Below the pieces are notes generated by a model, which worked only from the letters and a program-made list of their open reading frames with translations, made no database searches and was not told the DNA's origin. The position numbers were made by a program, and so were the translations under genes. Below are positions 31,246-43,568 of a stretch of DNA of 64,000 nt, piece by piece (positions within the stretch are counted from its first letter, which is position 1; every line of letters starts with the position of its first letter). The stretch is from NCBI RefSeq assembly GCF_907164915.1, contig NC_061864.1:129889-193888 (forward strand), given 5' to 3'. The DNA comes from Impatiens glandulifera (Eukaryota; Streptophyta; Magnoliopsida; Ericales; Balsaminaceae).

Positions 31246-32986
31246 GGAAAATTTGACCAAATGACCCTAAAAATGCCTTAAATGTTAAATGCGCGGGTGA
31301 CTATTTTCATATTTATTTATTTATTTTACAAAATTGCCCTTTTGCGAGACGCAAACCGCACGTGAACCCATCTCTTACAAAAACCATTTTTTTCATTTGT
31401 TTCTTCTCATTCTCTCTCTTCTCCGCCCTAAACCCTAAGACGGAGATGATGAGCCGTCTTTCTCTTCTCTTCATATGCGAACGACGAACACGAACACAAC
31501 GGCGAAGACATCTGCGAACTGCGAACTAAACTGCGACGAAGAGGAGCCACCTTTCTCTTCTCTTCTCTTTAACCTTTATGCCATTTATAGATTAATGTTT
31601 TTGTGTTTAATTGATTCGCCTTGATTGAATGCAGGTGTTGATTGGGTCCCTATTGATGATGTTGGATTCGGTGGTGCGGTCTCATGTTGATTCGTCTTAC
31701 GGAGCAGTCGCGATTGTTGATCACTTGATAGTTATCGATTGCATCTCGCGGTTGGTTGCGTCTCGCGAATGCGTATTCGAGGGTTTGATCATACGAAATG
31801 TTCATTGACTATTATTAAGCAATGTGTTTATTTTTTCATGTGATTCTTTATGTAAATTATTGCACCATGCATTTGATTAAATAAACATGTCTATGTATGT
31901 TCCATTTGCAGAATAATGTAAATGTGATGGTATTTCATTCCTGAATTTATTAAAAAACAATGAAATGCAATAATTAGTTTCTTTCATATTCCTTATCCAA
32001 GAATTGCAACTTCAGTAGTGTATATTGAATGATCATAAGAAGAAAAAATATGTCAGTTCTGTATAGATGTGTCTGTGTTGATAGAACAAAGATAAAACAA
32101 AGTATTCTATGGTAAACTCTTGGCATACCGTATAGCTCTGTAATTGTGAATTGTGAACTTTGAATACATCCTCAAGCTCTTGGTAAAGTGTTTTTGATAA
32201 AATAAAGTTACCATTTTGTGCAGATTGAAACTATGAAAACAGGTTAGATACAACTAAGTTTAGTGTCTCCTTAAGTTTAGACATTAACAAGAGAATCAAA
32301 ACAAGTTGTCCCAACAATTACAAATACAATTATTTCGCCATCATTCTCACTCATTTTGATCGCATAAACAACAAAATCAAAACAAATCATAGTCCAAACT
32401 TTTATCATTGTCAAAAGACGTAATTTAGGTTGCGAGACGCATTCGCGAGACGCCACCAACCGTGAGACGCAATCAACAACTATATATCAAGCGATCAACA
32501 ATCGCGCCCGCTCCGCAAGGCGAATCAACATGAGACCGCACCACCGCATCCAACCTCATCGACAGGGACCCCATCGACATCTGAATTCAATCAAGACGAA
32601 TCAATTAAAAAAACATTAAACCCTATTATGCGTTCAAACAAGAAATAAACAACAATGAGCCAAGGATAAGAAAGTATACCAGTACCGGACATCATCATTG
32701 TGCTCATGGTTGCCTTTGCTAGGATTCGGTCGTCTGAATGTTCGGCGTTTAGGGTTTTAGAGAGAAGGAGTGAGAAGATTGAGAACGGTGAAGAAAAAAA
32801 TGGGAGAAATGAGAGAAAATATATTAAATAGTAAAGGCATCGAGGACTTTCACATGAGATCGGGCTGGATCTCGCAATAGGGACAATTTCGTCAAAAAAA
32901 AATTTTAAGTGATCACCTGCAATATAATTTATGCGCCGGTTACCGCATTTAAAGTCATCTTTAAAGTCATTTCGTCTCATTTTCTC
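31246..32986. mobile_element. Long foldback MULE (about 550-bp inverted arms)
   Basis: The left end GGAAAATTTGACCAAATGAC matches the inverted right end GAGAAAATGAGACGAAATGAC. The arms continue inward with TTTTACAAAATTGCCC / TTTTGACGAAATTGTCCC and TTGCGAGA motifs. A much better conserved inner part (31,620-31,790 against 32,420-32,590) shares GGTGGTGCGGTCTCATGTTG and GTCTCGCGAATGCGT. The spacer (about 31,800-32,415) has no gene. Flanks CCTAATTAT and TAATTTATT are only roughly alike, so the target duplication is decayed and the exact right end may be off by a few bases. Confidence 0.65.
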
Positions 32987-32998
32987 TAATTTATTATA

Positions 32999-33179
32999 AA
33001 GTAATGATAAAGAGCGGTAAAAATTTTGACAAGAATGTGTAGGAAATGATGTGTCACATTCTAACTGAATTGAAAAATTAATAGGAGAGAGAATTTCCAG
33101 ATTTTCAAACCAATTAGAATGTGACACATCATTTCCTACCCATTCTTGTCAAGATTCTTCCCGCTCCCTATCATTACTC
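32999..33179. mobile_element. Palindromic MITE with 9-bp TSD
   Basis: 181 bp, almost all of it two inverted arms (AAGTAATGATAAAGAGCGG against inverted GAGTAATGATAGGGAGCGG, then GACAAGAATGTGTAGGAAATG and GATGTGTCACATTCTA). TTTATTATA flanks it on both sides (32990-32998 and 33180-33188). Size, structure and 9-bp duplication fit a Mutator-type MITE. It sits against the right end of the foldback MULE. Confidence 0.75.
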
Positions 33180-33188
33180 TTTATTATA

Positions 33189-35040
33189 ACACTGTCCAAT
33201 AATAAAATTACGTAAATAACTATAGATTATTTAAATCCGAAATAAAGAAGCCAAGTAAGTACCTAGCCGTAAAACGATGGTAATACGTATTTTGTTTTGT
33301 TTTGTTAAAATATTTCTCTCTCCCGCCATTTGCATTTATGTTGAGATCTCTCTCGGTAACCGCACGTTTTGGAGAAAAAGTCCTTAATTTTTTCTCACCT
33401 TGAAAATTGAATGATTACATACCAGAAACTGAAGTATACTTTTGTTGTTGTTGTCCAAAATGGTTACTCCTCCTGATACATTGAACTTGGACAGGGCTTT
33501 ACGCACCGTCCCTTTTTATCATGAGATCGATCAGCGACAGCGTTGACAGAAGAAGAAGAGGAGGAGGGCTTTACAAATTATTTTATTCCAGAAACTCCTG
33601 AGCCATCGGGTATGGTTCTTTCTTTCTTTCTTTCTTTATATTCTCTAGTTTATTAGTGCTGTACTGTATTATTATTCTTTCAGCTGACTGTAACACTATT
33701 ATTCAATTCAATTCAATTAAATTAAATTCTCGATTGGGCTTTTGGTGGGAGCCAGCGATCGATCGATCGATGATCGATCGACAAGGGTTCCTAAAGTGTT
33801 TTCTCTTTCTTTACTTTTTAGTAGTACTACTCTAGTGTCCCACGCCACTATCAATGGCGTTCATCAAACTACCAGCATAATCAATTTAGGAGGTAACACA
33901 TGTCATGGGTCGATATCAATTCATAAAAGAAAGAAAAAAAAATGGTTTATCTAAATTAATTTCTGCTCTAGGGTTTAATGGTTTATATCGATTATTCTCA
34001 CTTTTAATTTTGAAATAAATTCTGAAATCACTACTCATTATATATATATACTCCCCCAGTACTGTCTGTGCTGTCTCAAAGGCTTACATACAATTACTGA
34101 TGTAAAACCAATTTTTGGACTCTAATAGGGAGGGAGGAGGGATAAAGGAATAAGAAAGAAAATCACTTCAAACCGAATCATGGATGGACTAGATTTGTGC
34201 ACCTCTTATATATTGGAACAAACAAACAAACAAACTACCAATCAATGGAACAATATTTTCACAATTACCAAAAGTTAGTCATAGAATAAAATGTTATTTT
34301 AACTCACTACAACTATAGTGACGGGAGGGAGGGTTTGGCTTTTTTCCTATGCTTCACATTAGTTGTTAGCTTCCACAGGGTTCTCATTGTACATTTGTGT
34401 TGACTTCTTGCACTATATTGGTTGTTACTTATTTGTCTGCTCTGGTGGACGACTCATGATGCGATATATCTTTGCATTTTCTGCAGTTATTAACGAAATT
34501 TCATTGAAAAAACAAGGGCCTTTTTCTGTTCAAGTCCTTCATAAATAAATGACAAGTGCACATTAAGAAAATTATGTACCATTCTAGAGATCTAGGATTT
34601 GTAGTAGTAGTAGTAGTAGATAAACTCAGATTTATACCATATTTTCTTTCATAACCCTACACAATACATACTCTACTAGTCTATATTACATTATAACCCA
34701 CCTTCATACTATTAACTAATATAATATTTTCCTGTCACTTTCTTGTTCTTTTTTACTCCTTAAATTCTTAGTGCTTTCTTTGGAAAGGATCTTACAATAT
34801 AATAGTGGAAAAGGTGACAACTTTGCATACAATAAAACCAGTAATTGAATAGTATACAGTTCCTTCCTATGACTTGTCAGAACTTGAAACCTTCCTTTTT
34901 TTTCTTTGACCTGATTTGAATATAACAAGTAAGAAGATCCATATTCATTACCTCATTAATATCTACCACTAATCTTCTTGGACAGCTTTGACCTGCTGCA
35001 ATTTAGTTGCATTATCAAAACTGAACTTCTTTTTCTTTTG
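33189..35040. other. Upstream region of the SULTR1 gene, no second gene resolved
   Basis: Contains CTTTCTTTCTTTC-type runs (33,620-33,650), a GATCGATC cluster (33,755-33,780) and a short plus-strand frame starting near 33,460 (MVTPPDTLNLDRALRTVPFY, 28 codons). That frame might be an upstream exon or a decayed gene end, but I do not recognise it and found no consistent continuation. The rest is AT-rich. Confidence 0.4.
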
Positions 35041-35048
35041 GATGTATG

Positions 35049-35220
35049 TATATAAGCAGTGATATCCCTTGGTTCATTTTTATCTAGCTCTCTTCTTTCG
35101 CATTTCTCACTTCACTTCGCATAGGTTAGCTTTAGTAACATTATTGTGTTTCTCATTCAATAATCAATCTTGTTTGGTGCATTTTATGTTTATTCTAATC
35201 TCCACAATCCTCTTGTGCAG
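35049..35220 (+). promoter_or_regulatory. Putative core promoter and 5' UTR intron of the SULTR1 gene
   Basis: A TATA-like GTATATAAG at 35,049-35,057 is followed about 65 bases later by CATAG/GTTAGC, a possible donor near 35,124. A good acceptor TTGTGCAG ends at 35,220, five bases before the start codon. This suggests a short 5' UTR exon and a leader intron. It needs transcript evidence. Confidence 0.5.
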
Positions 35221-35225
35221 TATTA

Positions 35226-37731
35226 ATGGCTGATCCCTCTGACCAAGAATTGGAAACTAAGGAAATGGACATGACAAGCTTGTCATCATCTCAACGACAG
35301 GGACAGAGCCAACAGCCATACATCCACAAAGTTGGAATTCCCCCACAGCAGAACCTCTTCAAGGAATTCACAACGTCCGTGAAAGAGACTTTCTTTCCTG
35401 ATGATCCTCTGCGTACCTTCAAAGACCAATCTAGATCTCGAAAGATTGTCTTGGGCTTGCAGGCCATCTTCCCTATCCTTGAATGGGGCCGTGATTACAG
35501 TTTCTCCAAATTTAAAAGGGATCTCATTGCTGGATTAACTATTGCAAGTCTCTGCATTCCTCAGGTAGATTAAGAGTATTTTAAAACCTTATAAGAACCA
35601 TATAAAGTACATATTTTATTTTGGTATTTTGACGCCTCTTCCCAAAATTTATTGTTTGCGAAACAGGATATTGGATATGCAAAGCTAGCAAATTTAGATC
35701 CACAATATGGGTTATGTGAGCTCTCTCGCTTTCTCTTGTGAGAATCTCCTTAAGAAAAAAGTTATTGCTTTTCTGATTTTCCCTGTCAAATTCTGCAGAC
35801 TCTAGCTTTGTTCCACCATTGATATATGCATTTATGGGCAGTTCGAGGGATATAGCCATAGGGCCAGTTGCTGTAGTGTCTCTTCTCTTGGGGACTTTGC
35901 TTCAGAATGAAATTGATCCTACAAAAAATCCAGCTGAGTATCGAAGGCTTGCATTTACAGCTACCTTTTTTGCTGGAATTACGCAGGCTACTCTTGGTTG
36001 TCTCAGGTAAACCACTATACCATGACATGTTTATTGTTTTATGAAAATATTATTATTGTTAATGTTGGAATTACTATCATATTCTCAGATTGGGTTTCTT
36101 GATTGATTTTCTATCCCATGCTGCTGTTGTGGGGTTCATGGGTGGAGCTGCCATTACCATAGCATTGCAACAACTCAAAGGCTTTCTTGGTATCAAGAAA
36201 TTCACTAAGAAAACCGATATACTTTCTGTAATGGATTCAGTATTTAGTTCAGCTCACCATGGAGTAAGTCATTTTACATCCTGAAGATTTTAAAGATGTC
36301 TGACTACTTTTAACTTGCTATGACTGAAGCTTAAGTTTTCCAATCTGTGTTTTGCAGTGGAATTGGCAGACGATAGTCATTGGGGCAACATTCTTGAGTT
36401 TCCTCCTATTTGCCAGATATATAGTAAAGACAAACAATTTGTTAAAAAAATATTATGCACAAACCTGCAAACACTATAAATATTAGGCGATTCTGATATT
36501 TTTAATTGATTTGATGTGCAGGGAAAGAAAAACAGAAAATATTTCTGGGTGCCTGCAATTGCACCACTTATCTCTGTTATTTTGTCGACATTCTTTGTGT
36601 ATATTACACGTGCGGATAAGCAAGGAGTTCAAATTGTATGTATTTGTTTCCTATGCTGTCGACTCGTATTATACAAGGAAAGACACTGCATCACACTATG
36701 CTATGGACTTGTATGTGCAGGTGAAGCACATAGAGAAAGGAATCAACCCTTCATCTTTCCACCAAATTTATTTCAGAGGAGAATATCTTATAAAAGGTTT
36801 CAGAATCGGCATGGTGGCTGGAATGATAGCTTTAACAGTGAGTTAATCCGCACCTGATTAAGACTCAGACTTGAGCCTTTTTCTTGGAAAATGTTGTCAA
36901 TTTGTTTGGATATTTTTTAGGAAGCTGTGGCCATAGGAAGAACGTTTGCTTCAATGAAGGACTACCAACTGGATGGCAACAAGGAAATGGTGGCGTTAGG
37001 AGCCATGAATGTAGTTGGATCAATGACCTCTTGCTACGTAACCACAGGTAAGGAATCATCATCATCATCATCATCGCACAGGAAAACCTATGTAAAAATA
37101 ATTTGATTTGATTTTTGTAGGCTCCTTCTCTCGATCAGCAGTAAACTACATGGCCGGATGCCAAACAGCAATTTCCAACATTGTGATGTCACTTGTTGTG
37201 TTTCTAACGTTAATGTTCTTCACTCCCTTATTCAAATACACCCCAAATGCCATCCTTGCATCCATCATTATCTCTGCAGTCCTGGGTCTAATAGACATCG
37301 ATGCGGCCATCTTGATATGGAAGATTGATAAGTTTGACTTTGTAGCTTGTATGGGGGCTTTCTTTGGAGTGATTTTTGTTTCCGTTGAGATTGGCCTTTT
37401 AATTGCGGTAAAGCACTTTTTTTGTTTTTGTTTTTGTTTTCATATTAAGTTAGATGGTTTCACTAAATAAATAAATAAAAAAAATGAACAGGTGTCGATA
37501 TCCTTTGCGAAGATCCTGTTACAAGTAACAAGACCTCGAACTGCACTACTGGGAAAGATTCCCAGGACTAACGTCTATAGGAATATACAGCAATACCCGG
37601 AAGCTTCCAAGGTTCCTGGAGTTTTGATTGTTAGAATTGATTCTGCAATCTACTTTTCTAACTCCAACTATATAAGGGAAAGGTAGGTTTGTGTTTGTGT
37701 GATATTGAAGAGTTTTAATGGGAGATTTGAC

Positions 37732-37777
<46 letters not shown>

Positions 37778-38294
37778 GTTGTTGGTTTGCATTGCAGGAC
37801 ACTTAGATGGTTGAGTGATGAGGAAGAACGATTGAAGCAAGAGTTCCTTCCAAAAATAGAATTCTTGATTGTGGAAATGTCACGTAAGTTTTAGAAGAAG
37901 AGTAAATGATTTAGGCAATTAATGATGATGATGATGATGATGATGAGTACCTTACTTGCAGCTGTTACGGACATTGACACGAGTGGCATCCATGCTTTGG
38001 AAGAACTAAACAGAAGTCTGGAGAAGAGAGAAATAAAGGTATGCCTGCCATTTTATTATTATTATTATTATAATTATTTATTAGTAGTTGGAGATAGATA
38101 GATAGATAGGTTGATGATATGTGTTGTTGATTGGTTGGTTGCAGCTGGTTCTTGCAAATCCTAGTAGGGTTGTGATGGACAAGCTACACGCGTCGGGTTT
38201 CCCAGACATAATTGGGCAGGACAAGATCTTTCTGACGGTAGCAGACGCTGTTATGACATGTTGTCGAAAAGTTGTAGAAGAAGAAGAGGTTTAA
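35226..38294 (+). CDS. SULTR1: Group 1 (high-affinity) sulfate transporter
   Basis: Thirteen exons with matching phase: 35226-35564, 35667-35715, 35799-36006, 36089-36263, 36358-36423, 36522-36635, 36721-36837, 36921-37047, 37121-37407, 37492-37682, 37798-37883, 37962-38038, 38145-38294. They give 661 residues, near the usual 650 of the group. The cytosolic N-terminus has [11 protein letters not shown]. The SLC26-type membrane core (about residues 95-510) includes [36 protein letters not shown] and a [17 protein letters not shown] helix. A C-terminal STAS domain (about 540-655) has DSAIYFSN and [15 protein letters not shown]. These match SULTR1;1-1;3 rather than groups 2-4. Group 1 members are proton-sulfate symporters of the plasma membrane for root uptake or phloem loading. 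Which paralogue this is cannot be told here. All introns are GT-AG. Confidence 0.92.
37732..37777 (+). repeat. (AAT)n microsatellite in SULTR1 intron 10
   Basis: About 15 AAT units just before the acceptor at 37,797. Smaller ATG runs occur in introns 8 and 11 of the same gene. Confidence 0.85.
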
Positions 38295-38446
38295 TATATA
38301 TATATATATATATATATAATGTAGATGAAAAGAGGAAACAACTTTTACTTTAGATATAATATACATATGGTTGATGGGAGGGGGGGCATGCATGCATGTG
38401 ATGCCATTAATAATGAAGAAAGAAAGAAGAAAGCAGCAGTGGTGTC

Positions 38447-38716
38447 GTGTCTTCTAATAATAACATAACAACAAGGATCCCCTCCTCTCATCATCCGAAT
38501 TTTGATTATGTTTCTACTTTTATTAATAACCTCCTCCTACTTACTCAATAGTAGTAGTTGTTGTTTTTCTATTCATATAATTCTCATTAATGATTCAATA
38601 TTTTTTAACTCCCAAAGTTAACATTAGATAGACAATATATTATAAAAATAAAAACATTAAAAAAAAAAAAACTTATAATAAGAATAAGAAGGGTGTGTTT
38701 GTTCTTGGAATAGAAT
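38447..38716 (+). repeat. Host intergenic segment duplicated on the far side of the Copia element
   Basis: GTGTCTTCTAATAATAACATAACAACAAGGAT (38,447 on) recurs at 42,640-42,675. TTCTCATTAATGATTCAATA and ATATTATAAAAATAAAAACATTAA...AAGGGTG..GTTCTTGGAATAGAATTG (38,573-38,716) recurs at 43,569-43,615 and 43,870-43,965, directly in front of the MnmE gene. The left copy ends exactly where the Copia LTR starts. Confidence 0.65.
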
Positions 38717-39050
38717 TGTTAGGATTTGGATCCCCCAATCTCACCCGATTAAAACGATAAAAATATAAAATAAAAAAAAAACACAAAAACAACCCCTCAA
38801 ATGAGCTAGCTACGTCCATTTTAGTCGCCATTAGATTTTAGTAAGAAAAATGAATACAGAGTTTTTGCTTCACATTTTATCTCTCTAGAATTTTGTCTTT
38901 TTATAATTTAAATCTTTAATAATAACATATTTATAGGGTAACATTCAAGTAATAACTTAAATCTTGGTAAGGCCAAAGCCCCCTAAAACCAAATACAAAT
39001 CCAAAAACTTAATTAACTATTGTAAAATTTATTATAAGTGTAGACTTCAT
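38717..39050 (-). repeat. 3' LTR of the decayed Copia element
   Basis: Starts on plus with TGTTAGGATTTGGATCCCCC and ends near GTGTAGA. It is longer than its partner at 42,432-42,637 because of unmatched AT-rich sequence in the middle. The inner boundary is approximate. Confidence 0.55.
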
Positions 39051-39079
39051 AACTCAACAATCTCTCATTTGAAGACTAA

Positions 39080-42000
39080 CTTCATCATCTCTCGATCGTT
39101 AGCGGTTTCTATCTGGTGTCTTAACGAAGAAGACCAATGGAAGTTGCACACAACTTCAGTTTCTTGTTTGTCACAGATTTCGTCAGCATATCAACTAATT
39201 TCTCACTCCTGTGAATCTTTTCAAGAGATAACACTTCATCTTCTAAAGTTGATCGAATGAAATGATAACGAACTTGTATATGCTTCGTCTTGCCATAGTA
39301 ACATGATTTTTTTACGAAATGAATGTCACTTCACTCTGACTGTCGCATCGTAACATATTTCTCTCATAGTCTTGACTCAATTCTCGTAAAAAGTGTTGTA
39401 ACCACATCATCTCCTTAACAGTCTCTATCACAGTAATATACTCTGCCTCTCACAATTAGAAAAAACAACAATCTTCTGCAATTTTGAAACAAACTGATTA
39501 CAGTATTTTACAAAGTATATATAAATGTACCATGTTGTGCTCTTCATTACCATCATTGTCAGCATCAACATATCCTTCCAAGCCCATATTAGACTTTCAA
39601 AAACACAAATCGAGATATGTACTTCCTCTCAAGTATCGTAGTATACACTTTACTATTTCTCAATGTTGTCTATTCGGATTGCTCATGATCTACTAACAAC
39701 TCTCACTGCATTTGTTATGTCTGATCTTGTGCAAACCATTGCATACAACCAATGTCAAAGGCATACAGAACGGTGATCATGTAATTTTCTCATCATTTGT
39801 TGAAGGCGACTAATTTTTAGATAGTCTGAAATGACTAGCTAAGGGAGTAGTAATTGATCTTGCATCATATAAGTTGAATAAACTAAGAACTTTCTTCACT
39901 TATTCTTCTTGTGAAAGTTTGAGAACTTCTTCATCCCTGAAAATTCTCATCCCAATGATTTGTTTTACAACACCCAAATCCTTCATTGTAGACCCCCCTT
40001 TAACTGATTCATCATATTATATTGCTTCCTCATAACATTCAGGTCGCCTCTATCTGTCAACATGATATAGTTTAAAGATGGGATTACCTCTTAACTGGTT
40101 CGATTTCTTGACGATTTTCTCAATTGTATAACCGGTGTTTGCTGATTTGTTGCTAGTGCCACATTCTCAACGATTTCGTCTTCAACATCACATTGGTCTT
40201 CTTCGACAGTCGGTATATATTCAATAGAAAAATCTCCCAAATCGACAATATCAGTTTCTTCCAATTTGGAATCATTATCTGATGTATTCCCAACACAATC
40301 TTTGTAGAGAACTTGTTCATTGAAGATAATGTTTCTATTATGAATAATCTTCCGATTTTGATTATCTTAGAAACGATAACCAAACTCGATATCACCATAA
40401 TTAATGAAAAAACATTTATTAGACTTTGGATCATATTTTCTCGTATCACATTCATTAATATGAACATATGATAAACAATCAAACACTTTAAAATAAGAAA
40501 TGTTTCCTTTTTTGTTGTTTCAGGTTTTTTAGGAATTCTGAATTCAAGAGGAACATAAGGTCCTCTATTTATCAAGTAGACAACAATGTTGATAACTTCT
40601 GTTTAGAAGGGTTTAGGAATCCCAACATGCAATCTCATGTTTATAGCACGCTTGTTTAATATTCGATTTATCCGTTCAGATACTCCATTCTCTTGAAGTA
40701 TTCGGGCAACAATCTTCACCATACTAATCTCATTAACATCACAATACTTTCTAAAATCTGAATTGATATATTCACCTCCGTTGTCGGATCTCAAACACTT
40801 AACATTTTGGTTTGTTTACTTTTCAACCAAAGTTTTCAACGTCTTGAAAATAACAAATACTCCAGACTTGTGTTTCATAAAGTAAACTCATACTTTTCTT
40901 GTCGAATCATCTATAAAAGTCACGTAGTAGTATGATTCATCAATAGAAAAATATGTACATGTCCCCACACATCAGTGTGTACCAACTTTAACATTTTTTT
41001 TCTTGAGCTTCTTCCCAATTTTTAAGAAACTTACCCGTTACTGTTTTCAAGAATGCAGTTTTTGCATAACTGATGTTCAACAGACTTCAATTATGTAATT
41101 TGACCATTTTCAAAAGAATTTTCATCCTTTTTTCGCTCATATGGCCCAACCTGCAATGTCATAGCTCACTATTCTTCGAGTTATCAACTACAACAACAAT
41201 TATTTCTCTAAAAGTTGAAGTCGTGTATAACGTTCCAGCTTTGTGATCTCGAGGAACGACTATTTCTCTTTTGGTCACCTTCTACGTATCATTTCCACAA
41301 CTAAAATTGTGACATTCTTAATCAAATTGTGTAACAAAATTCAGATTGCGCATTAAACTTGGAATGTGTCTCACATTATTAATCTTCCAAACAGAACCGT
41401 TTGTCATCTTCGATTTGATATTCCCCATGCCAACAATATCTAGTGGCTCACTATCTACGTGATAAATTTTTCCACAGTTTCTAGCCACATAATTTTCCAT
41501 TAATTTTTGATTGAGGGTGGTGTGAAAAGATGTTCCTGAGTCTAAAACTCATTAATCTATTGGGATATCAACCGACAGAAGTAACGCATCAGTGATAGTT
41601 TTTGTAATTGCGTTTGCTGCATCATTTTTATCATCATCATTTTATTTAGTGCTTTGCAGTTCTTCTTCAAATGACTCTGTTGATCACAATTCCAGCAATA
41701 AATTGTCCGCCCATACATGTAATGACTCATCATATTCATCGACATAGATTTACTTTTACCGCGGTTGAAATTTCTATAATTACATTTGCCCATGTTTTCA
41801 ACATTCTGAACAAAACCTTTGAACGTTTCACCATAATTAATTTTACGAACTTATTCAGTAAAAATACTTCAATAAATTTCAGCTTAGCATTTCCAACTGA
41901 ATTACTAATTAATGCCCTTATAGGTTTCTTTTATTTGGTAAAGATGCTAATAAAATTAGGGCACTAACTTAATCCCAAAGTAAATCTCAGCAGATAACAA

Positions 42001-42400
42001 TTGATTCAAACTTGTATTGAATGTGTTAAATGAGTAGTGACAGAAGTATCATCAACCATTTTAAGTAATAGAGTATTTTCATTAAATGTACATTGTTGTT
42101 AGCAAATGGTTTCTCATACATATCAGAAAAAGATTTAATCATACCCATGGTGATCTTCTCATTTGCTACATTGTGAGCAACCGTCTTGGCTAACGTCAAT
42201 TGGACAACTCCCAAAACATGTCTATCAATGAGTTTTCATTCATCGTCATCCACATTCTCTGATTTCTCACTCAAAGGAACATGAAGCTTCTTTCCGTAGA
42301 GGTAATCTTCAATTTCTATCCTCCAGAACGCATAATCTGTTCCATCGAATCTTCCAATGCAGTGTCCTATACTGTTCTTGATTGTCATCGTTTCCAATGC
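39080..42400 (-). pseudogene. Copia gag-pol remains
   Basis: Recognisable in order on minus, in shifting frames: gag start (RFDGTDYAFWRIEIEDYLYG, near 42,330), zinc knuckle CWNCDQQSHLKKNC (about 41,690), protease-region WKINNVRHIPSLMRNL (about 41,390), integrase RSDNGGEYINSDFRKYC and ENGVSERINRILN (40,650-40,790), LINRGPYVPLEF (about 40,550), an RT tail with MKDLG (near 39,975), a GYVDADNDGNEEHN block (near 39,555) and KTKHIQVRYHFIR (near 39,270). Many stops and frameshifts occur. The segment between integrase and the YVDD region is almost gone. Confidence 0.75.
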
Positions 42401-42431
42401 TCAAATCTAGCCTAATAACTCTGGTACCAGT

Positions 42432-42637
42432 TGTTAGGATTTGAATCCCCTAAATTTGACAGGCTTGAAACGATCTGTAAAAATGTAAAAAAATAAGAAC
42501 ACAAGAAGACAGATTTATAGTGGTTCACTCAATAAATCTAAATACAAAACTCAATAAACTCTAATTAACTAGTCTAAACCAAATATAAACTCAATAAATT
42601 TTAATTAACTATTATAAAATTTATTATAAGTGTAGAT
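42432..42637 (-). repeat. 5' LTR of the decayed Copia element
   Basis: Starts on plus with TGTTAGGATTTGAATCCCC, directly beside the primer-binding site, and ends near GTGTAGA. On minus it contains CACTATAAATCTG, a likely TATA region. It may be truncated at its outer end, as the expected TG is not seen there. Confidence 0.55.
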
Positions 42638-42639
42638 AA

Positions 42640-42700
42640 TGTGTCTTCTAATAACATAACAACAAGGATTATGTTCCTCCTCCATTATTCAAATAATATA
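42640..42700 (+). repeat. Right-hand copy of duplicated host intergenic DNA (part A)
   Basis: Matches 38,447-38,510 (GTGTCTTCTAATAACATAACAACAAGGAT, then TCCTCCTCC). It lies between the Copia right LTR and the triplicated repeat. Confidence 0.6.
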
Positions 42701-42708
42701 TATATATA

Positions 42709-42999
42709 ATGATGCTTAATTTTTAAAGTGTTCGGATTGCCGGGTCGAGAGTTGTGGCTAATTTGGATATATGTGAGAATAAGTGGATACTTGGGTCGGA
42801 TTGTGGGTTGACCCGCCCATAAACTTAAAACAGTTAAAAATAAAATTAAAAATGCTATAGGTATGGTTCGAACTTGCAACATAACAAAATAAGTACAACT
42901 TTTTAACCAACTAGGCTAATAACACTTTATATTTTAAATTCAACCCAAAATTTGATAAATGCGTGACATTTAACAATATAAGTTCAACTTTTTAACTAA

Positions 43000-43035
<36 letters not shown>

Positions 43036-43560
43036 GATGCTTAATTTTTAAAGTGTCCGGATTGCCGGGTCGAGAGCTGTGGTTAATTTGGATATATGTG
43101 AGAGTAATGGATACTTGGGTCGGATTGTGGGTTGACCCGCCCATAAACTTAAAACGGTTAAAAATAAAATTAAAAATGCTATAGGTATGGTTTGAACTTG
43201 CAACCTAACAAAACAAATACAATCTTTTAACCAACTAGGCTTTAAAACATTTTATATTTTAAATTCAACCCAAAATTTGATAAACGCGTGACATTTTAAC
43301 AATACAAGTTCAACTTTTTAACTAAATAATCTATATATATATATATTCAACTTTTTAACTAACTAATCTCTCTCTCTATATATATAATGATGTTTAATTT
43401 TTAAAGTGTCCGGATTGCCGGGTCGAGAGTTGTGGTTAATTTGGATATATGTGAGAGTAATTGAATACTTAGGTCGAATTGTGGGTTGACCCGCCCATAA
43501 AAATTTTACTGTAATATTTTTTTCACGATTTTTTATATTATTACTCGTGCAAATGCAATA
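42709..43560 (-). repeat. Triplicated 320-bp repeat, possible Helitron array
   Basis: Three head-to-tail copies begin ATAATGATG(C/T)TTAATTTTTAAAGTG at about 42,709, 43,034 and 43,387. The first two are full (about 300 bp plus a TA run). The third stops after GACCCGCCCATAAA and continues into CGTGCAAATGCAATACATGCTAGT. Shared marks are CGGATTGCCGGGTCGAGAG and GGTTCGAACTTGCAAC. A CTAG end after a degraded hairpin, and TC before the third copy, are compatible with a Helitron, but the ends are not decisive. No protein is encoded. Confidence 0.5.
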
Positions 43561-43568
43561 CATGCTAG

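Larger units (their letters stand above)
38717..42637 (-). mobile_element. Decayed Copia retrotransposon
   Basis: Read on minus: 5' LTR (about 42,432-42,637), a primer-binding site CTGGTACCAGAG (close to initiator-Met type) next to it, gag, protease, integrase, the end of reverse transcriptase and RNase H, and a 3' LTR (38,717-about 39,050). Both LTRs share AAATCCTAACA at their ends, the AAAACGAT/AAACGATC region and GTAAAATTTATTATAAGTGTAGA. The LTRs are unequal (about 206 against 335 bp) and diverged, so the insertion is old. The internal part is about 3.4 kb, shorter than a complete Copia, and is missing most of the RT N-terminal half. No target duplication is visible. Confidence 0.75.

Noticed and set aside
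42432..43505. A longer right LTR of the Copia element that includes the triplicated repeats
   Set aside because: The left LTR shows no trace of those repeats, and the duplicated host block lies between them.
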